Below, piece after piece: positions 35,910 to 47,164 of a stretch of 64,000 nucleotides of DNA. Every line of letters begins with the position of its first letter. The stretch's first letter is position 1. The translations under genes and the position numbers were made by a program. This DNA comes from Tamarix chinensis (lineage: Eukaryota; Streptophyta; Magnoliopsida; Caryophyllales; Tamaricaceae). The stretch lies in assembly GCA_030549775.1 (NCBI GenBank), contig CM060177.1, positions 67,943,638-68,007,637 on the forward strand. Reading direction: 5' to 3'. The notes beneath the pieces were generated by a model that saw only the letters and a list, made by a program, of their open reading frames with translations, made no database searches and was not told where the DNA came from.

Positions 35910-36159
35910 CTTTGCCTGTAAAGATAATAAGATCAACTACAGAAATGCCCAACTGATATGGATAAACTTGGGTATCCTAATTAATAATGCTAAAGCTTTA
36001 ATATAGAGAAAAATTGGTGAGACTAAAATGTTGGGAATATGCTTAATTTTATTTATTTATCCCCTTCCCCTAAATTAGAGGAAAATGGAGGCATTCACTA
36101 TCATTCTTTCATCAACACAAATGTTCTACCTTGCTGCACTTCACGAACTGATGTTTTGA
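35910..36159 (+). pseudogene. AWPM-19-like paralogue: exons 2 and 3 only
   Basis: After a T-rich tract and CTATAG, the sequence reads FACKDNKI, aligning with FACKHIRL of the intact gene at 17,564-18,397. Exon 3 (36,079-36,159) follows TAAATTAG and reads RKMEAFTIILSSTQMFYLAALHE with a TGA stop, aligning with RTLEAFIIILSGTMLLYLAAIHG. Intron positions match the intact gene. The expected donor after exon 2 (about CAACTGATATGG) has AT where GT would be, and no exon 1 (helices 1-3) is seen in the 1 kb upstream. It is a truncated paralogue and presumably non-functional. Confidence 0.8.
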
Positions 36160-36481
36160 TAAAGATCCACTTAGGCTCAATTTGGTTCTAAAAAAATTTA
36201 AAGGAAAGAAAATTAAAATTAAACACTTTCTTTCAAATTTTTATTAAAGAAAATTAAATAGTTAATATTTAATAATTTTGTTCCTTACTTATTTTTTATT
36301 TTATCATTTTATATAAATCAGACTTTGTTTTTATCTTTTTTTTTTATTTTTCTATGAACTAAAAGGAGTATTGATAGTGTAGATGCATACTTGATATTTC
36401 GTAGTAAAGATGCTTCTGCGGTATGTTTATATTATCCCCCACCACTTTACGAGTAATAGGAATGGCCTAATGAGAAGTCTG

Positions 36482-36567
36482 AACAAGACTGATTTCTCCT
36501 TGATTTAATTATGTAAAATGTGATTCCCTTGATTTTTTAACTAGATTTGTGCTTCGATCAAATCAAT
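36482..36567 (+). repeat. Direct repeat, left copy (flanks NPF6 fragment)
   Basis: About 80 bases, from AACAAGACTGATTTCTCCT to CGATCAAATCAA, recur at 38,303-38,380 in the same orientation with few differences. Confidence 0.8.
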
Positions 36568-37455
36568 TTAGCACTTGTTTGGTATTACTTATTTTTAATA
36601 ACTACTTTTAGATCAAAATTACTTTTATAAATCTACTTTTTAAAAAGTACTTTGATAAGTAAAATATATGTTTGTTTTTACTTTTATTGGGTAAGTGGTT
36701 AATAATAAAAAACTACTTATGGTACCTTATTAGTGTTTGGTTTTCATTTTTCTATAAATTTAATTTTCATTTTTCATCTTTAATTTTTATCTTCCAATAT
36801 ATATCCATTTTACTTACCCACATTAACATCAAGTGGGGGCCTCTGATTCATCTAGGGGGAAGGTGATGTCTGCAAACCAGCGATGAGTTACCATTGCCTC
36901 TTTAATGAAGTCAATGTATCAAGAAATAATCATGAGCAATAAATGTCAGATTCTACTTATGTTTTGCACAAAAACAGAGAAAAGGGGTCATATTTCAATT
37001 GCCCACAAAGACCAGCGGGCAAACAGACTCATTAATGGACATGCAATTACCATATATGAACTAGGCCTTCCAGCTCTTGGCTGACTACTAGCACTGTAAC
37101 CATTTTCAGGAGTAAGAGTGCTATATTCAAAACTTCTTTTAAGCTTAGGGAATGATTCCTACCTCGTAACCATAAGGAACCCCTGGGTACCCATAGCCCC
37201 CACTTGATGAATATCAATATCACCTATTTCAGTATGAATATTAATATTATATGGTGTAGGGGTACTTGATAATTCTGAATGTACCATGATAGTTAACCTA
37301 ATAAATATATAAATAAATAAATAAATATAAAAATACGATGGAGGTTGAATAATTTTTGACGAATTTAATCCTTAAAAACCGATTTAAGTATCTACATGGT
37401 GTATATAAATAAGGTTGAAAAGAAAATATAATAATAATAATAGAATGAAACAGAC

Positions 37456-37918
37456 CTGAATTGCTTGCTGTGAGGCAACATTTTCTTGGTCTTCCTCTTC
37501 TCTTCAGCGATATCATCCATATTGAACAAAAGAGAAGCATCGAACGGCAGCTCCATCCCTCTCTTCCTCCAAGCAGCAACCAAAACAGCTGCAATCTGGC
37601 TCAACAGGCTGCCCACCAATTTCTTAAAATGGTAGCATTTCATCCCGGCCAGGAAAACCACCAGGCCAACAACGATGCAGCAGGCGATAATACCGTAACC
37701 CCATTGCCTCCCCAAGTTGTCTTGTATGTATACGAACACGGTCACAGCGGCGAGATAGCCGATGGTTATGAAGAAGAAGAACCAATTGAAGAAGGTCGTC
37801 ATCTGCAGCTTCTCTTCTTTGTTCCAGTCGTCGAATTGGTCGGACCCGAAGCCGGAGACGCTGGACTTCAGGTCGCCGGTGCCCAATGCTATGAGCTAGA
37901 GGGCTACGTAGAGGAGCC
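37456..37918 (-). pseudogene. NPF6-type nitrate/peptide transporter, single exon remnant
   Basis: One exon with a plausible acceptor (TTTAG at 37,919-37,923) and donor (CAGGT at 37,454-37,458). It encodes about 154 residues of an NPF (NRT1/PTR) proton-coupled transporter: ALGTGDLKSSVSGFGSDQFD, then FFNWFFFFITIGYLAAVTVFVYIQDNLG (helices of the N-half). VGSLLSQIAAVLVAAWRKR and LPHSKQFR follow. These are characteristic of the NPF6 (NRT1.1/CHL1) group. A TAG at 37,896-37,898 replaces the Tyr expected before LIALGTG, and the usual second Gly of GTGG is Asp. No other exon of this 12-helix, roughly 600-residue family is found within several kb, so it is an isolated, non-functional fragment. Confidence 0.85.
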
Positions 37919-38302
37919 CTAAATACAATAATTCAACGAAATTAGTAGATAGCAAAGGGAGAAGGCTCGCAAGTATCAACCAATTGAAAAGTTTGGAGGA
38001 GTGGTGGAAGCAAAAAATTATTGATGAGTGTTGATAGAATGCAGTGAAGGAGGCACAGTTGAGCAACAAGTAGTTGAGCAACGGTGTATCCCGTTTATAA
38101 ATAATATTTTCATTTAACAAGTACGGTACTGTGAATTTACGAAAATTAATTTTAGATAAATAGGTCAGATTTACTTTTTAATTTTAACTTATAAAAAATA
38201 ATTTTAAGTAATTAATTTTAAAAATAACTTTTTATAAGTAAACCAGGTTGATCCTATAAAAAGATAAGTTGGAACCAAGCCATGTCTTGGGTGGTGGGGC
38301 CA

Positions 38303-38380
38303 AACAAGACTGATTTCTCCTTTCACGTAAAATGTGATTCCCTCGATTTTTTAACTAGATTTGTGTTTCGATCAAATCAA
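38303..38380 (+). repeat. Direct repeat, right copy, within a 147-bp tandem duplication
   Basis: This is the partner of 36,482-36,567. A second short repeat (GATCCTATA..AGATAAGT.GGAACCAAGCCATGT) brackets it at about 38,250 and 38,398. Confidence 0.75.
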
Positions 38381-38439
38381 GTTAATAGAACGTGGATGAT
38401 CCTATAGACAGATAAGTCGGAACCAAGCCATGTGTGTAG

Positions 38440-39295
38440 AGGGGCCAGAAAATAATAAATGGCAGACAACCGATCCGCTCCTCCGTATATAGAAGAAATC
38501 TTATATCACAAATTACTCAGCACACGCATCAACGCGACAGGACGCATCCCCGAAGAAAAATATCGAAAAAAAAAACACAAAAAGTAACGTCGGAGAATCG
38601 TTTCTGCGGAAACCAAAAGCTTCTAAAAGCTGTGTGTAGTTCATATACTCTGTCTGTAACTGTAACACTAGCCCAACTCCGGAATATACATACACTGTTA
38701 TACAACTGTAAAATAACTTTCGTCTTAACCCCGGACTGCCCTGAGGCTTCAGCTTCACCGTAAAATAATCTCCAACACCGGACTGCCTTCAGTAGATTCA
38801 CAGATCAGCTTCATAATTTACAAAAATGATCCCTACAAATGTTTTCCACTGCATCAGACAAAAAAAAAATGCTGCAAACAGATTAGAAAATTGTGCAAGG
38901 AACCGTGAAGAATATGATAATCATTCGGATTTTGAGACCATGACTACCGTGATGCTCGCATCATCGAAATGAACAAGGATATGAGGCGGATGTAGGTTTC
39001 AGTAGATTCTCAGAGATAGCAAGATTTTTATTCTTTTATTTTTTATGTTTTTTCATAATTAGATAAACTTTATTAACCAAGACAAAGACTTGCCTAGAAT
39101 GTATCACACATCCCCTACCTTCTAGGAACAGTTCACATATGGATGTTGTCAATCATATGCAAGGCTAAGTCTCAAGAACAATAAACAAAACAGTCCCTAT
39201 CAATATAATCAACTATGCACCTAAGAAAAGACCCAAGACGAAGCATCCAGAACAAAAGTAAGTAATTGCATACAAGCAGTCCTATCTTCATGCTT
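38440..39295. other. Intergenic, no gene recognised
   Basis: Frames at 38,513-38,801 do not resemble a known protein. Confidence 0.4.
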
Positions 39296-39572
39296 TAGTA
39301 AAGCTTGCTTAGCGAGTCCATCCGCAATAATGTTTTGCACATGACCTTCATGAATAATCTGCAGCCCTATCCATGATCGCCTTTGTTGCCTAATGTAATC
39401 TCGAGAGTGAAAGCTGCATTTCTAAGGCCCGCCAGACTCCAAAATTGCACCAAGTGACAGTATTTATCAGGTCCGATTCAATAATCATAGGCATATGTTT
39501 AACCCATTCCTTAGAAGAAGATATAGAAATATAATAAAAAATAGCCATGATCTCTACTTCATTTATATCCAT
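39296..39572 (-). pseudogene. RNase H-like fragment (retroelement-derived)
   Basis: Minus strand: EIMAI then EWVKHMPMIIESDLINTV, and after a frameshift near 39,390, IIHEGHVQNIIADGLAKQAL. These match the IESDS and N..AD.LAK blocks of plant RNase H domains (RVT_3) at the end of LINE polyproteins or related host copies. The third catalytic Asp (ADGLA) is present. It is broken and has no neighbouring reverse transcriptase. Confidence 0.7.
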
Positions 39573-41216
39573 CCGATTGCACGGGCATGAAAAAATACAT
39601 CAAACGTTACCTCTCCGATCGCTGAGGATCCCTCCTATTCCTTTTCCTTCAAATTCGATCATACATCTGTGTTCCATTTTAGAGAACCATCCACCAGTCT
39701 CTCCCATTCTATCTCAAAGTGATTGGGTTTCTTTCTTCCTCTTTGCACCTGAGTTCCATTTCAGCATATAGGTTTCCTCTCCACTTCTCTGGCTTTATGG
39801 GGAGAACCCACCTCCCATTCCCATCCGTGTATCCACCACCCACTCCTCAAGAGAATAAGTGACTTCATAGTTGCTACGGTCGATCTCCTGCTTCTGAAAA
39901 GTCTGCCGTTTCTGTTTTTTCCATAGAGTCCATATTTTATTAACAGACTATTAAAAAATACAAGAATATGTAACATAGATTCGTATCTTCATGAGCAATC
40001 GGAAACAAAAACATGCTTGCTTTTACAGGAGCAATCAGAATATAGAAAACTTTGCACTCCTCATAGCAACTGTCTGTGCTCCCATCCACATCAGACAATA
40101 ACAGGAACTCATGTCAGACCCGACAAACAGGGGTTTCACTTTATTCCCTTGGAACCTAGGTGTCCTATCAAAGGATTTCCTTTCCGAGTATTACCGAATA
40201 CTTGCCCATATCCAAATTGTCGAACTTAGGCAGTTACGGTACCCCCTGTAATCCAGTAGAAGTTCTTGTTTGACTGAGTTATCACACCACCACACACTTA
40301 ACTTGTCTGGATGATTTGTCTTTAGCATACGATCAAAGAGAAAAGGAAGGGCAGAAACCAAATACAAGAATATAATCATGCAGTTAAACAACACCAGGAA
40401 TGAAAGAGACGGGTCCTATCTAGCTAAGAGTAGATAATATCACACCCTTGCCTTGAAGAAAAGTGGATGAAAAATTTTTCTTCATCCCGCATTTAGTCCA
40501 GATAGTAGGAATGCTCGAGACCCGGTACATGCTCGTAAATCATGATATTGAAAATCATCACAAGAATTTATAACAATCTATTCTATGCATTCACCAAGTC
40601 CGCAAACAAATCGTACTTCCGAACACAGGAAATACTTCAACAAACTAGTGCAGTAGAATCCATGATTTCATATTACTTGATACCATTACTTCAACATGTT
40701 TATGCACAACAACATTACTGCTTTGCTGAACAAGCAGATACCCCTTTCCAAGTCAAATGCTTTTACTGGGCAAGCAATACTGGATTCAAAAGTTTCACAT
40801 ACTTGGGAGCATGTCAGGCTGAATCAAAGATTGTCAATTGTAGATGATGAAGTTAGCATCAGTGAAGATGCAAAAATGCTCAAGACCCAAAATATAGCAA
40901 TTCTTAGCTAAAAGCTCAAGTCCATCGCTAGTTTAATTTACTACGAGCCCAAACCGAATCTTCTGCGATCACACATGAAATATCAAGGATTTTGTTTCCT
41001 GATCAAAGCATTGTACAGCATCCCACCCATCATCCCATTGAACATTTTACGAATAGATGTAAATAAATAATTTATTGTAAAGGAGGAAACAGGTGGCATT
41101 CTGCTCCATAACATACAGTACTGAATAGCACATCAATATGTAAGTAATGTTTACAAGTACAATACACACTAGCAAATACAATAGATCATGCAAAAAAGCA
41201 CATGAACCACCTTTAC
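39573..41216. other. Region 3' of the acidic-protein gene, no gene recognised
   Basis: Short frames (39,547-39,771; 40,017-40,229; 40,542-40,911) match nothing known. The stretch just below 41,217 should hold the 3' UTR of the gene on the minus strand. Confidence 0.4.
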
Positions 41217-42708
41217 CTATGTAGTGGAACCTGCAAACACCTCGAACAACCCACAACAGCCAGTCCAGGAAGTTCGTCGCACAGGCCGAGTAGACGTAAT
41301 CAACGGCTGCAAGACAACAATCAGAAATAAGAAATCAGATCAACAAATAACCAAAATAAAAATCAAAAGATTTGATGCTTCAATTTTTTTACCAAGAAAA
41401 AGCCATACATGGTTGTCCGAGTGCTCATGAGCTTCCGTGCCATTGACATGTTCCACCCCATTTTTGGCATGGACCACTTGAGAATCTATTTCATCCTCTG
41501 CCTGCTTTTTCAAGTATTTACTGTCATTCATCTCACGACTTGTTTTGACAACTGGCCCATCCGAAGACTTGGGCAACTTATCTTCACATTCGTTTTCAGA
41601 AAGCCCCATCATTGGGGATGAATTTGCAGAGGTTAAATCATCTACAAGAATTCCAGTATACTCGACCTTCTCAGGTCGTAAATTTGTAACTGATGAAATG
41701 TTTTCATTTTCACTCGACAGCTGCGGCGATGCTTCCACATCCTTATCCTTCAACGCCAAGTCAATGACATTGGAGCTGACAGTACTAAAATTTGCATCTT
41801 GAACCACAGGAAGCACTTGATTAACAGATTCAACAGCAGGGATTCTTTCCTCAACTACATTACAGACCTCAACCGATGCACCTCCTGCACCAGCAGCTAA
41901 CTTCTCAGGAAAATATTCGGAGGGCTTTACTATTTCCTCTCGAGTTTCATTTTCAACCTGCACCCTCGATTCCTCAGAGTTCACAACCACTGACTTATCT
42001 TCCCCGACTGCAACTTCTTCATCATCTGAACTACTGCTGCTACTGATAGAACTCCTACTTTCCCTAGATTCTCCATTACCATTCTCCTCCTCTACAGCAC
42101 TTATATCCTCAGACTGCTTTGCTTCTTCTGAAACGTCAACATCATCCTCTTCTTGAAGATTTATAGCATCTTTGACTTCAGCAATTTCCTTCTTCGCCTC
42201 TTCCGCTCCTCTCTCAAATTTCCCATCAAGTGATTTAGAATCATCATTTCCTAATAAAGTTTGATCCATGGATAAAAAAATATGAATCTGTTCTTTTTAA
42301 AAAATAATAACAATAATCAAAATGACAAGAGATTTAACAAATTCCCAGAACCTAGAACCTTATCACTCTAAAATCAATATCCGTATCAATCTAAAATTAC
42401 TGAAATCAACAGATAACTAACTTTTAATCAAGGAAAAGGAACACTCAAATCACGGATGAAGTATAGAAACAAAATTGACGTTGAAATGAGACCACAAAAG
42501 TATAAGAAGATTCTTGCAAATCAAAAGCAGAGGCAAAGATAGGCAATCGATAATGGGTTTGGGTTGGAAAGACAGATAGACAAGCAAGTGTGAATAGATT
42601 GGAATTAATAATTTGAATATTAAGTGGGCAAAGAAAAGTAGATTACTGAAGTGTACCTTGAGATTGAGCCCCAGAGTGGTTGATAACATCATGGATTTCT
42701 TTTTGCAT
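41217..42708 (-). CDS. Acidic, Ser/Glu-rich plant protein with C-terminal TSW-CCGLFEVF motif
   Basis: Proposed exons are 42,708-42,657, 42,250-41,409 and 41,306-41,217, all with GT-AG borders in compatible phase, giving about 327 residues. The alternative is a start at 42,269 (MDQTLLGND) with the first intron in the 5' UTR, giving 316. The body is acidic and probably disordered: EEDDVDVSEEAKQ, a poly-Ser run followed by DDEE, and many Val/Glu pairs. The last exon encodes RPVRRTSWTGCCGLFEVFAGS, a Cys-Cys motif I associate with a family of uncharacterised plant proteins. No signal peptide or membrane span is seen. The function is unknown. A copia LTR begins 12 bp upstream of the proposed ATG, so the native promoter, and perhaps more N-terminal coding sequence, has been displaced. 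Confidence 0.7.
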
Positions 42709-42720
42709 CCTTTTCTTGGC

Positions 42721-43120
42721 TGAAGAAAAAAAGATAGAAGGGTGGAAATCCAGCTAAGTATAAAGCTGAGAAAGGAAAAGGAAATAGAGAAGCAGGGGAA
42801 AGCCACTGAGACCAAAATAAATTTATCTCATCAATTTCATTTCATCAGCTCGAGAGAGCAAATTACAAGAGGTGCATGCATAGGTATATATATAGGCAGG
42901 TAATGCACTACAAACCAAGAAAGACAGAAGAACAAAAACCTTAGCAGCTTAGCCAACAGAAAGACCCCACAGGAGTATCTAGGTGGCTGTAGTAGTTGGG
43001 AACCAACCGCCAACCTGATGCTATGAATAAGGGGCTATAATAGCCAGGATCCCAAACCAATTCCCAAGCGCAGAAGAAAAGGAATGTTTTGCTATCAGGG
43101 AATATACGACTATTCCAACA
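42721..43120 (-). repeat. copia-1 3' LTR
   Basis: Plus strand TGAAGAAAAAAAG...ATTCCAACA, i.e. minus-strand TGTTGGAATAG...TTCTTCA. On the right it adjoins the polypurine tract. It lies against the first exon of the acidic-protein gene. Confidence 0.85.
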
Positions 43121-43228
43121 CCCCCTCCTCAAGTTGGAGGTGATGATGGACTCAACACACTCAACTTGTCCAAAATTAAATGATGCTATCTTCCTGTGAA
43201 GGCTTTAGCCGTCGTATCGGACTGTTGG
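43121..43228 (-). pseudogene. copia-1 polypurine tract and RNase H tail
   Basis: Minus strand CTCCAACTTGAGGAGGGGG ends directly at the LTR start, a classic copia polypurine tract. Just upstream is KAFTGR...HHLILDKLSV, the end of copia RNase H. Confidence 0.75.
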
Positions 43229-43969
43229 CACTATCTCATATAGGGATTTTAATATTGATTATTTTATATTTTTAATAAAAGTTTTGAATTATTATTAAAT
43301 CGTTCGTTATTAAATCTTTAATAACGGTTCATAGCTGTTATGAAAAATATACAAAAAACTACAAATATGGTAGTAAACATGGTATTTCATAATGGTTTTT
43401 ACGTTACAACTGTTGTTAAAAACAACATTTTAATAACGGTTAGTACAAAAATCGTTGTTAAAATATCATCCAATTAGGATTTTAATTATTGATTATACAT
43501 TTACTAAATTCTAATACATATTAAATAAGCATAAATTTGAAATTAAATGCCAATTTTTAATAACGGTTTGTATGGATAATCGTTATTAAAAATTGTATTA
43601 ATAACAATTTTAGGTGAGAACCGTTATTAAAACAGTTGTTTTAATAATGGTTCTTACTTAAAACTGTTATTAAAACATCTATAATAACGGTTTTAAGTAA
43701 GAACCGTTATTAAAAATTATATGTTTTTTTTATTATATTCTTACTATTTTGTTCCATTCCACATACACAATTGTATGTTTAAATATTTACCAAATCTGCA
43801 ATATAAAACAACATCAATTCATATATACATACATGTCTTCCTCCCAAATATTGATACTCCATATTTTCAATCAAGTTATAATTGGTATGTATCAATACAC
43901 TAGGCATACCCATTAATCAAAATTAGTAGGCATACGACAATTAAGTAGCTCTGCACTCCAAAATCAAAA

Positions 43970-45206
43970 ATTTATAGATCATAGCCTAGATGACCAAAAG
44001 ACATAGATGAAATACAAACTTGAACATGCATGTAGAATATAGATCCGTAGCTAATACAGAATGTATGAGTGTACATGCTTGGCCCATTGGTCTCTAACCT
44101 CATCAATTTCATCAACATTGTATTTCTAGCCATGCATAGTCCCCGGTGAAAAACTACAAAGCCCATGTTTTGATTATTCATTTAGTACTTAAGTCAAGTA
44201 TCGAATATATATGTCATGATTCATTAATAGAAAAATATGAAAAAACAAACATACATACTTTAGATCTATGTTGATCGATCTGTTTTGGACTATCAGATCC
44301 ATTGCTCTACATACATAGTATCCACAATTATCACCATCAAATGTGGACACTGTTAAATGAATTCATTTAGCTCTCTAACTATTAGATATTAATTCAAATT
44401 TAAACAAAATACAAAATACTTATCTTTTTTACTTAGGCTCATATATAAGACTCTTTGGGTTTGGGATACCATTCTCATCTCTCCTTTGATACACCATCCA
44501 TGAAGCCCTAATAAATAGAGTTGGATACACAATATTGTAAGTATATATGCCTCAAATAATTAAAGTAGAATATATGCATAAATAAGCTAATGAAGTAAGA
44601 AGTGAAAAGTATACTAATATGTTGATAATTTCTTTCCCACCACTACAAGCAATGTCAAAAGGCACGTAATAGGTTTGAATGGAATCAAAGACATAAAATC
44701 TATTATGATCAAGTTGGACGACATATAAATCCCAATGTTCATTTGCAAGGTGAGGAATAAGATAAAGCTTGTTGTATCCCTCAATCAAAATGTGATCCAC
44801 TAAATAATTTATGTACCTACCATCTCTTATTGTAGTACTGTCAGCTATGTAGTATGGGCACATAAACACAATAGACAATAACATTTCTTCCATCACAACA
44901 AAACTAGCTACCAACCTATGGATGACAATAACAATACGTATTTGTTAATAACTGATAACTCATATAAGAGGTCATAAAAATTCCAATGCAACAAGTAGTA
45001 TTAAAATCTAAAATATGAAATGATACTTACGTGACATAGACGACAACACTCATGGTTGGCATCCATTCCTAATTATAAATGTCACTTATGTCAATCATCG
45101 ATATCATATAAGTAGCGTCGTCCCTCCCAACATATTTAGGATGACAATCAATAAAAATATAATTGTCCCCGAGGTAGTTTGGGACATAGAAATACAATAA
45201 AGCTAG
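43970..45206 (-). pseudogene. CACTA-2 Ulp1-type protease remnant
   Basis: Exons match the CACTA-1 protease: LANEHWDLYVVQLD and YVFDSIQ (H and D of the triad, 44,552-44,914 frame) and NCGYYVCRAMD (catalytic Cys, about 44,300). The His-Trp pair is intact here, unlike CACTA-1. The intron before LVASFVV (about 44,920-45,035) keeps GT and AG. The last exon has a 1-bp deletion after FFTGDYA. Confidence 0.8.
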
Positions 45207-46860
45207 TGCCCATTTCTTCCATATTTATTTGAGTATTGATGCCATCTTTAGTATTTCATGAAACATTAAGTAATGTACCAACAAGACTGTCACATATATT
45301 TTTCTTGATATGCATCACATCAAGGGCATGTCTCATGTACAAAGATTCCCAATAAGGAAGGTCGAAGAATATTGACATCTTCTTCCACCCAACTAATGGA
45401 GGCTTATCTTTATTCTTCTTCCCGAACATGAAACTTAAATATTTCATCTTTAGCCACACTTGTCAACCTATCAACCAAAATGGAACCCGCCTTTTTCTAG
45501 AAAGCCATTGAATGTTTTTCTTTACCTATGATAATGATGATTCTTTAGTAAAAATCTATGCTACCCAAGGAAGAAATTTTTCCGACCATGTGTAAGCTAA
45601 ACAAATAAAGTACTCTCCTCACATATTGGGCATGCATAATGGCCTTTCACACTATAACCTGACAAGTTAGCATACTTTGGAAAATCATTTATATTATAGA
45701 ATAACATTGCTCTTAAAGTAAAATTTTCTTCACTGTATGCATCAAATACTTCAACGCCCATGTCCCACAAGAACTTTAAGTTATCAATCAAAGGTGCCAA
45801 ATAAACAACAATATCATTTCTTAGTTGGTTTGGCCTCAAAATGAGTAATGATTGCATTATATACTTGTGTTTCATATAAAACCATGGAGGTAGATTGTAT
45901 ATAACCAAAATCACAGGCCATAAACTTTAGGTGCCTTGATTATGCAAATTCATTCATCTCTAGAAAGCACAAGGTGAATATTTCTTGCTTCTTTACCAAA
46001 TTTTGGGAACAACCCATCAATCGTCATCCATTATCGAGGGTCAGATGGATGTATAAGAAGCTCATCATCTATCTTCTCATCAGCATGACATCTCAATTTC
46101 TTGGCATCTTCAATATCATTAAACATTTGCCTTAATCTTGGTATTATACGAAAATATCATAACTCATTAGCGGGCACCTTGTTCTTCTTGTATTGTAATT
46201 AGGACACCTATCCAAATATGCATTGTAATTACAAAATAAAATACAATCATTAGGTTATGCATGTATCTTCTCATAACTCATGCCCATAGAGGAAATAATT
46301 GTCTTCACTTCATAGGTACAATCAGGTAGAATATTGTCATTAGAAAGCATATCATTTACAAGTGTCAATAATTTCGTGAAACTCTTACCACTCCATCTAT
46401 TACATGCTTTTAAGTTATACAACCTTAAAGTAGTGGATAATTGAGTAAACATCTTACAATCACCATACAAAGGTTTCTCTGAGTCATTTAATAACTTTTC
46501 AAACATTTTTGGATAATCCTGAATACTTTCCTCAACGTTTTAAGTCATCTTCTCTAACGAATGTCCCTCATAGTTCTCAAATGATGATCCACTACTTTCC
46601 CTCCTAACATCCTCATTATCATATTTAGACTCTATTTCAACATGCAATATCCAACAAGTGTAACTTGTATCAATTTCATATAAAAACAAATGATCTCTCA
46701 AATCATCAGCATGAACACGTTGAATATAAGCACAATTCAAACAAGCATGAACTATTCTACTAGATTCCCGAGCATGTTCAACTACAAACTCGATGAAAAA
46801 CTCCACTCCTTCGGTATATTCTCTAGACAAATAATTTGCAGACAACCATTTTGAACTCAT
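45207..46860 (-). pseudogene. CACTA-2 TNP2 transposase remnant
   Basis: The ATG at 46,860 opens a 106-residue transposase-associated domain (MSSKWLSANYLSREY). TNP2 pieces at 46,255-46,506 and 45,597-45,914 (MGVEVFDAYSEENFTLRAM) and 45,256-45,459 (RHALDVMHIKKNICDSLVGTLL) follow. At DAYS-EENF it retains Glu where CACTA-1 has a stop. DUF4218 beyond its first residues, and DUF4216, are deleted. Confidence 0.85.
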
Positions 46861-47164
46861 AGTTTTTTAATCTAGATGTATCCCATGCAAAAGCAATTAT
46901 TACAAATCAATTCAATTATAAGTTTAATAATTCATAAATCTCTCATGCTTAGAAAGAATTAATCTCAAATGTATCATGCCATTATGTATATATATATATA
47001 CATACATACATAAATAGCAAAACATTATACAATGGTTCAAATTACAAAAGATATACATACTATGGGATTAAAGCAATATCAACATTATATACATCAAAAG
47101 GTTGCTAAAGCTTGAACACTTAACTAAGAAAAACTCATAACCATGAAACTAAATCCTTTGGTAG

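Larger units (their letters stand above)
43229..47163 (-). mobile_element. CACTA-2: internally deleted, right-truncated copy of the CACTA-1 family
   Basis: The left tip reads CACTATCTCATATAGGG and is followed by the same subterminal array as CACTA-1 (43,260-43,710). Co-linearity with CACTA-1 runs from the array through the Ulp1 exons to 45,206, then jumps to the equivalent of 9880 and continues to about 47,163, where copia sequence resumes. It therefore lacks about 3.7 kb internally and about 2.1 kb at the right end, including the right terminus. It is non-autonomous and, having lost one end, immobile. Confidence 0.88.

Noticed and set aside
37461..37922. 153-codon plus-strand frame opposite the NPF6 exon
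   Set aside because: Shadow of the transporter exon; the minus strand carries the recognisable family motifs.
42450..42815. 121-codon minus-strand frame as the N-terminus of the acidic protein
   Set aside because: It crosses the copia LTR edge and a good splice donor; only the ATG at 42,708 in another frame splices in phase.
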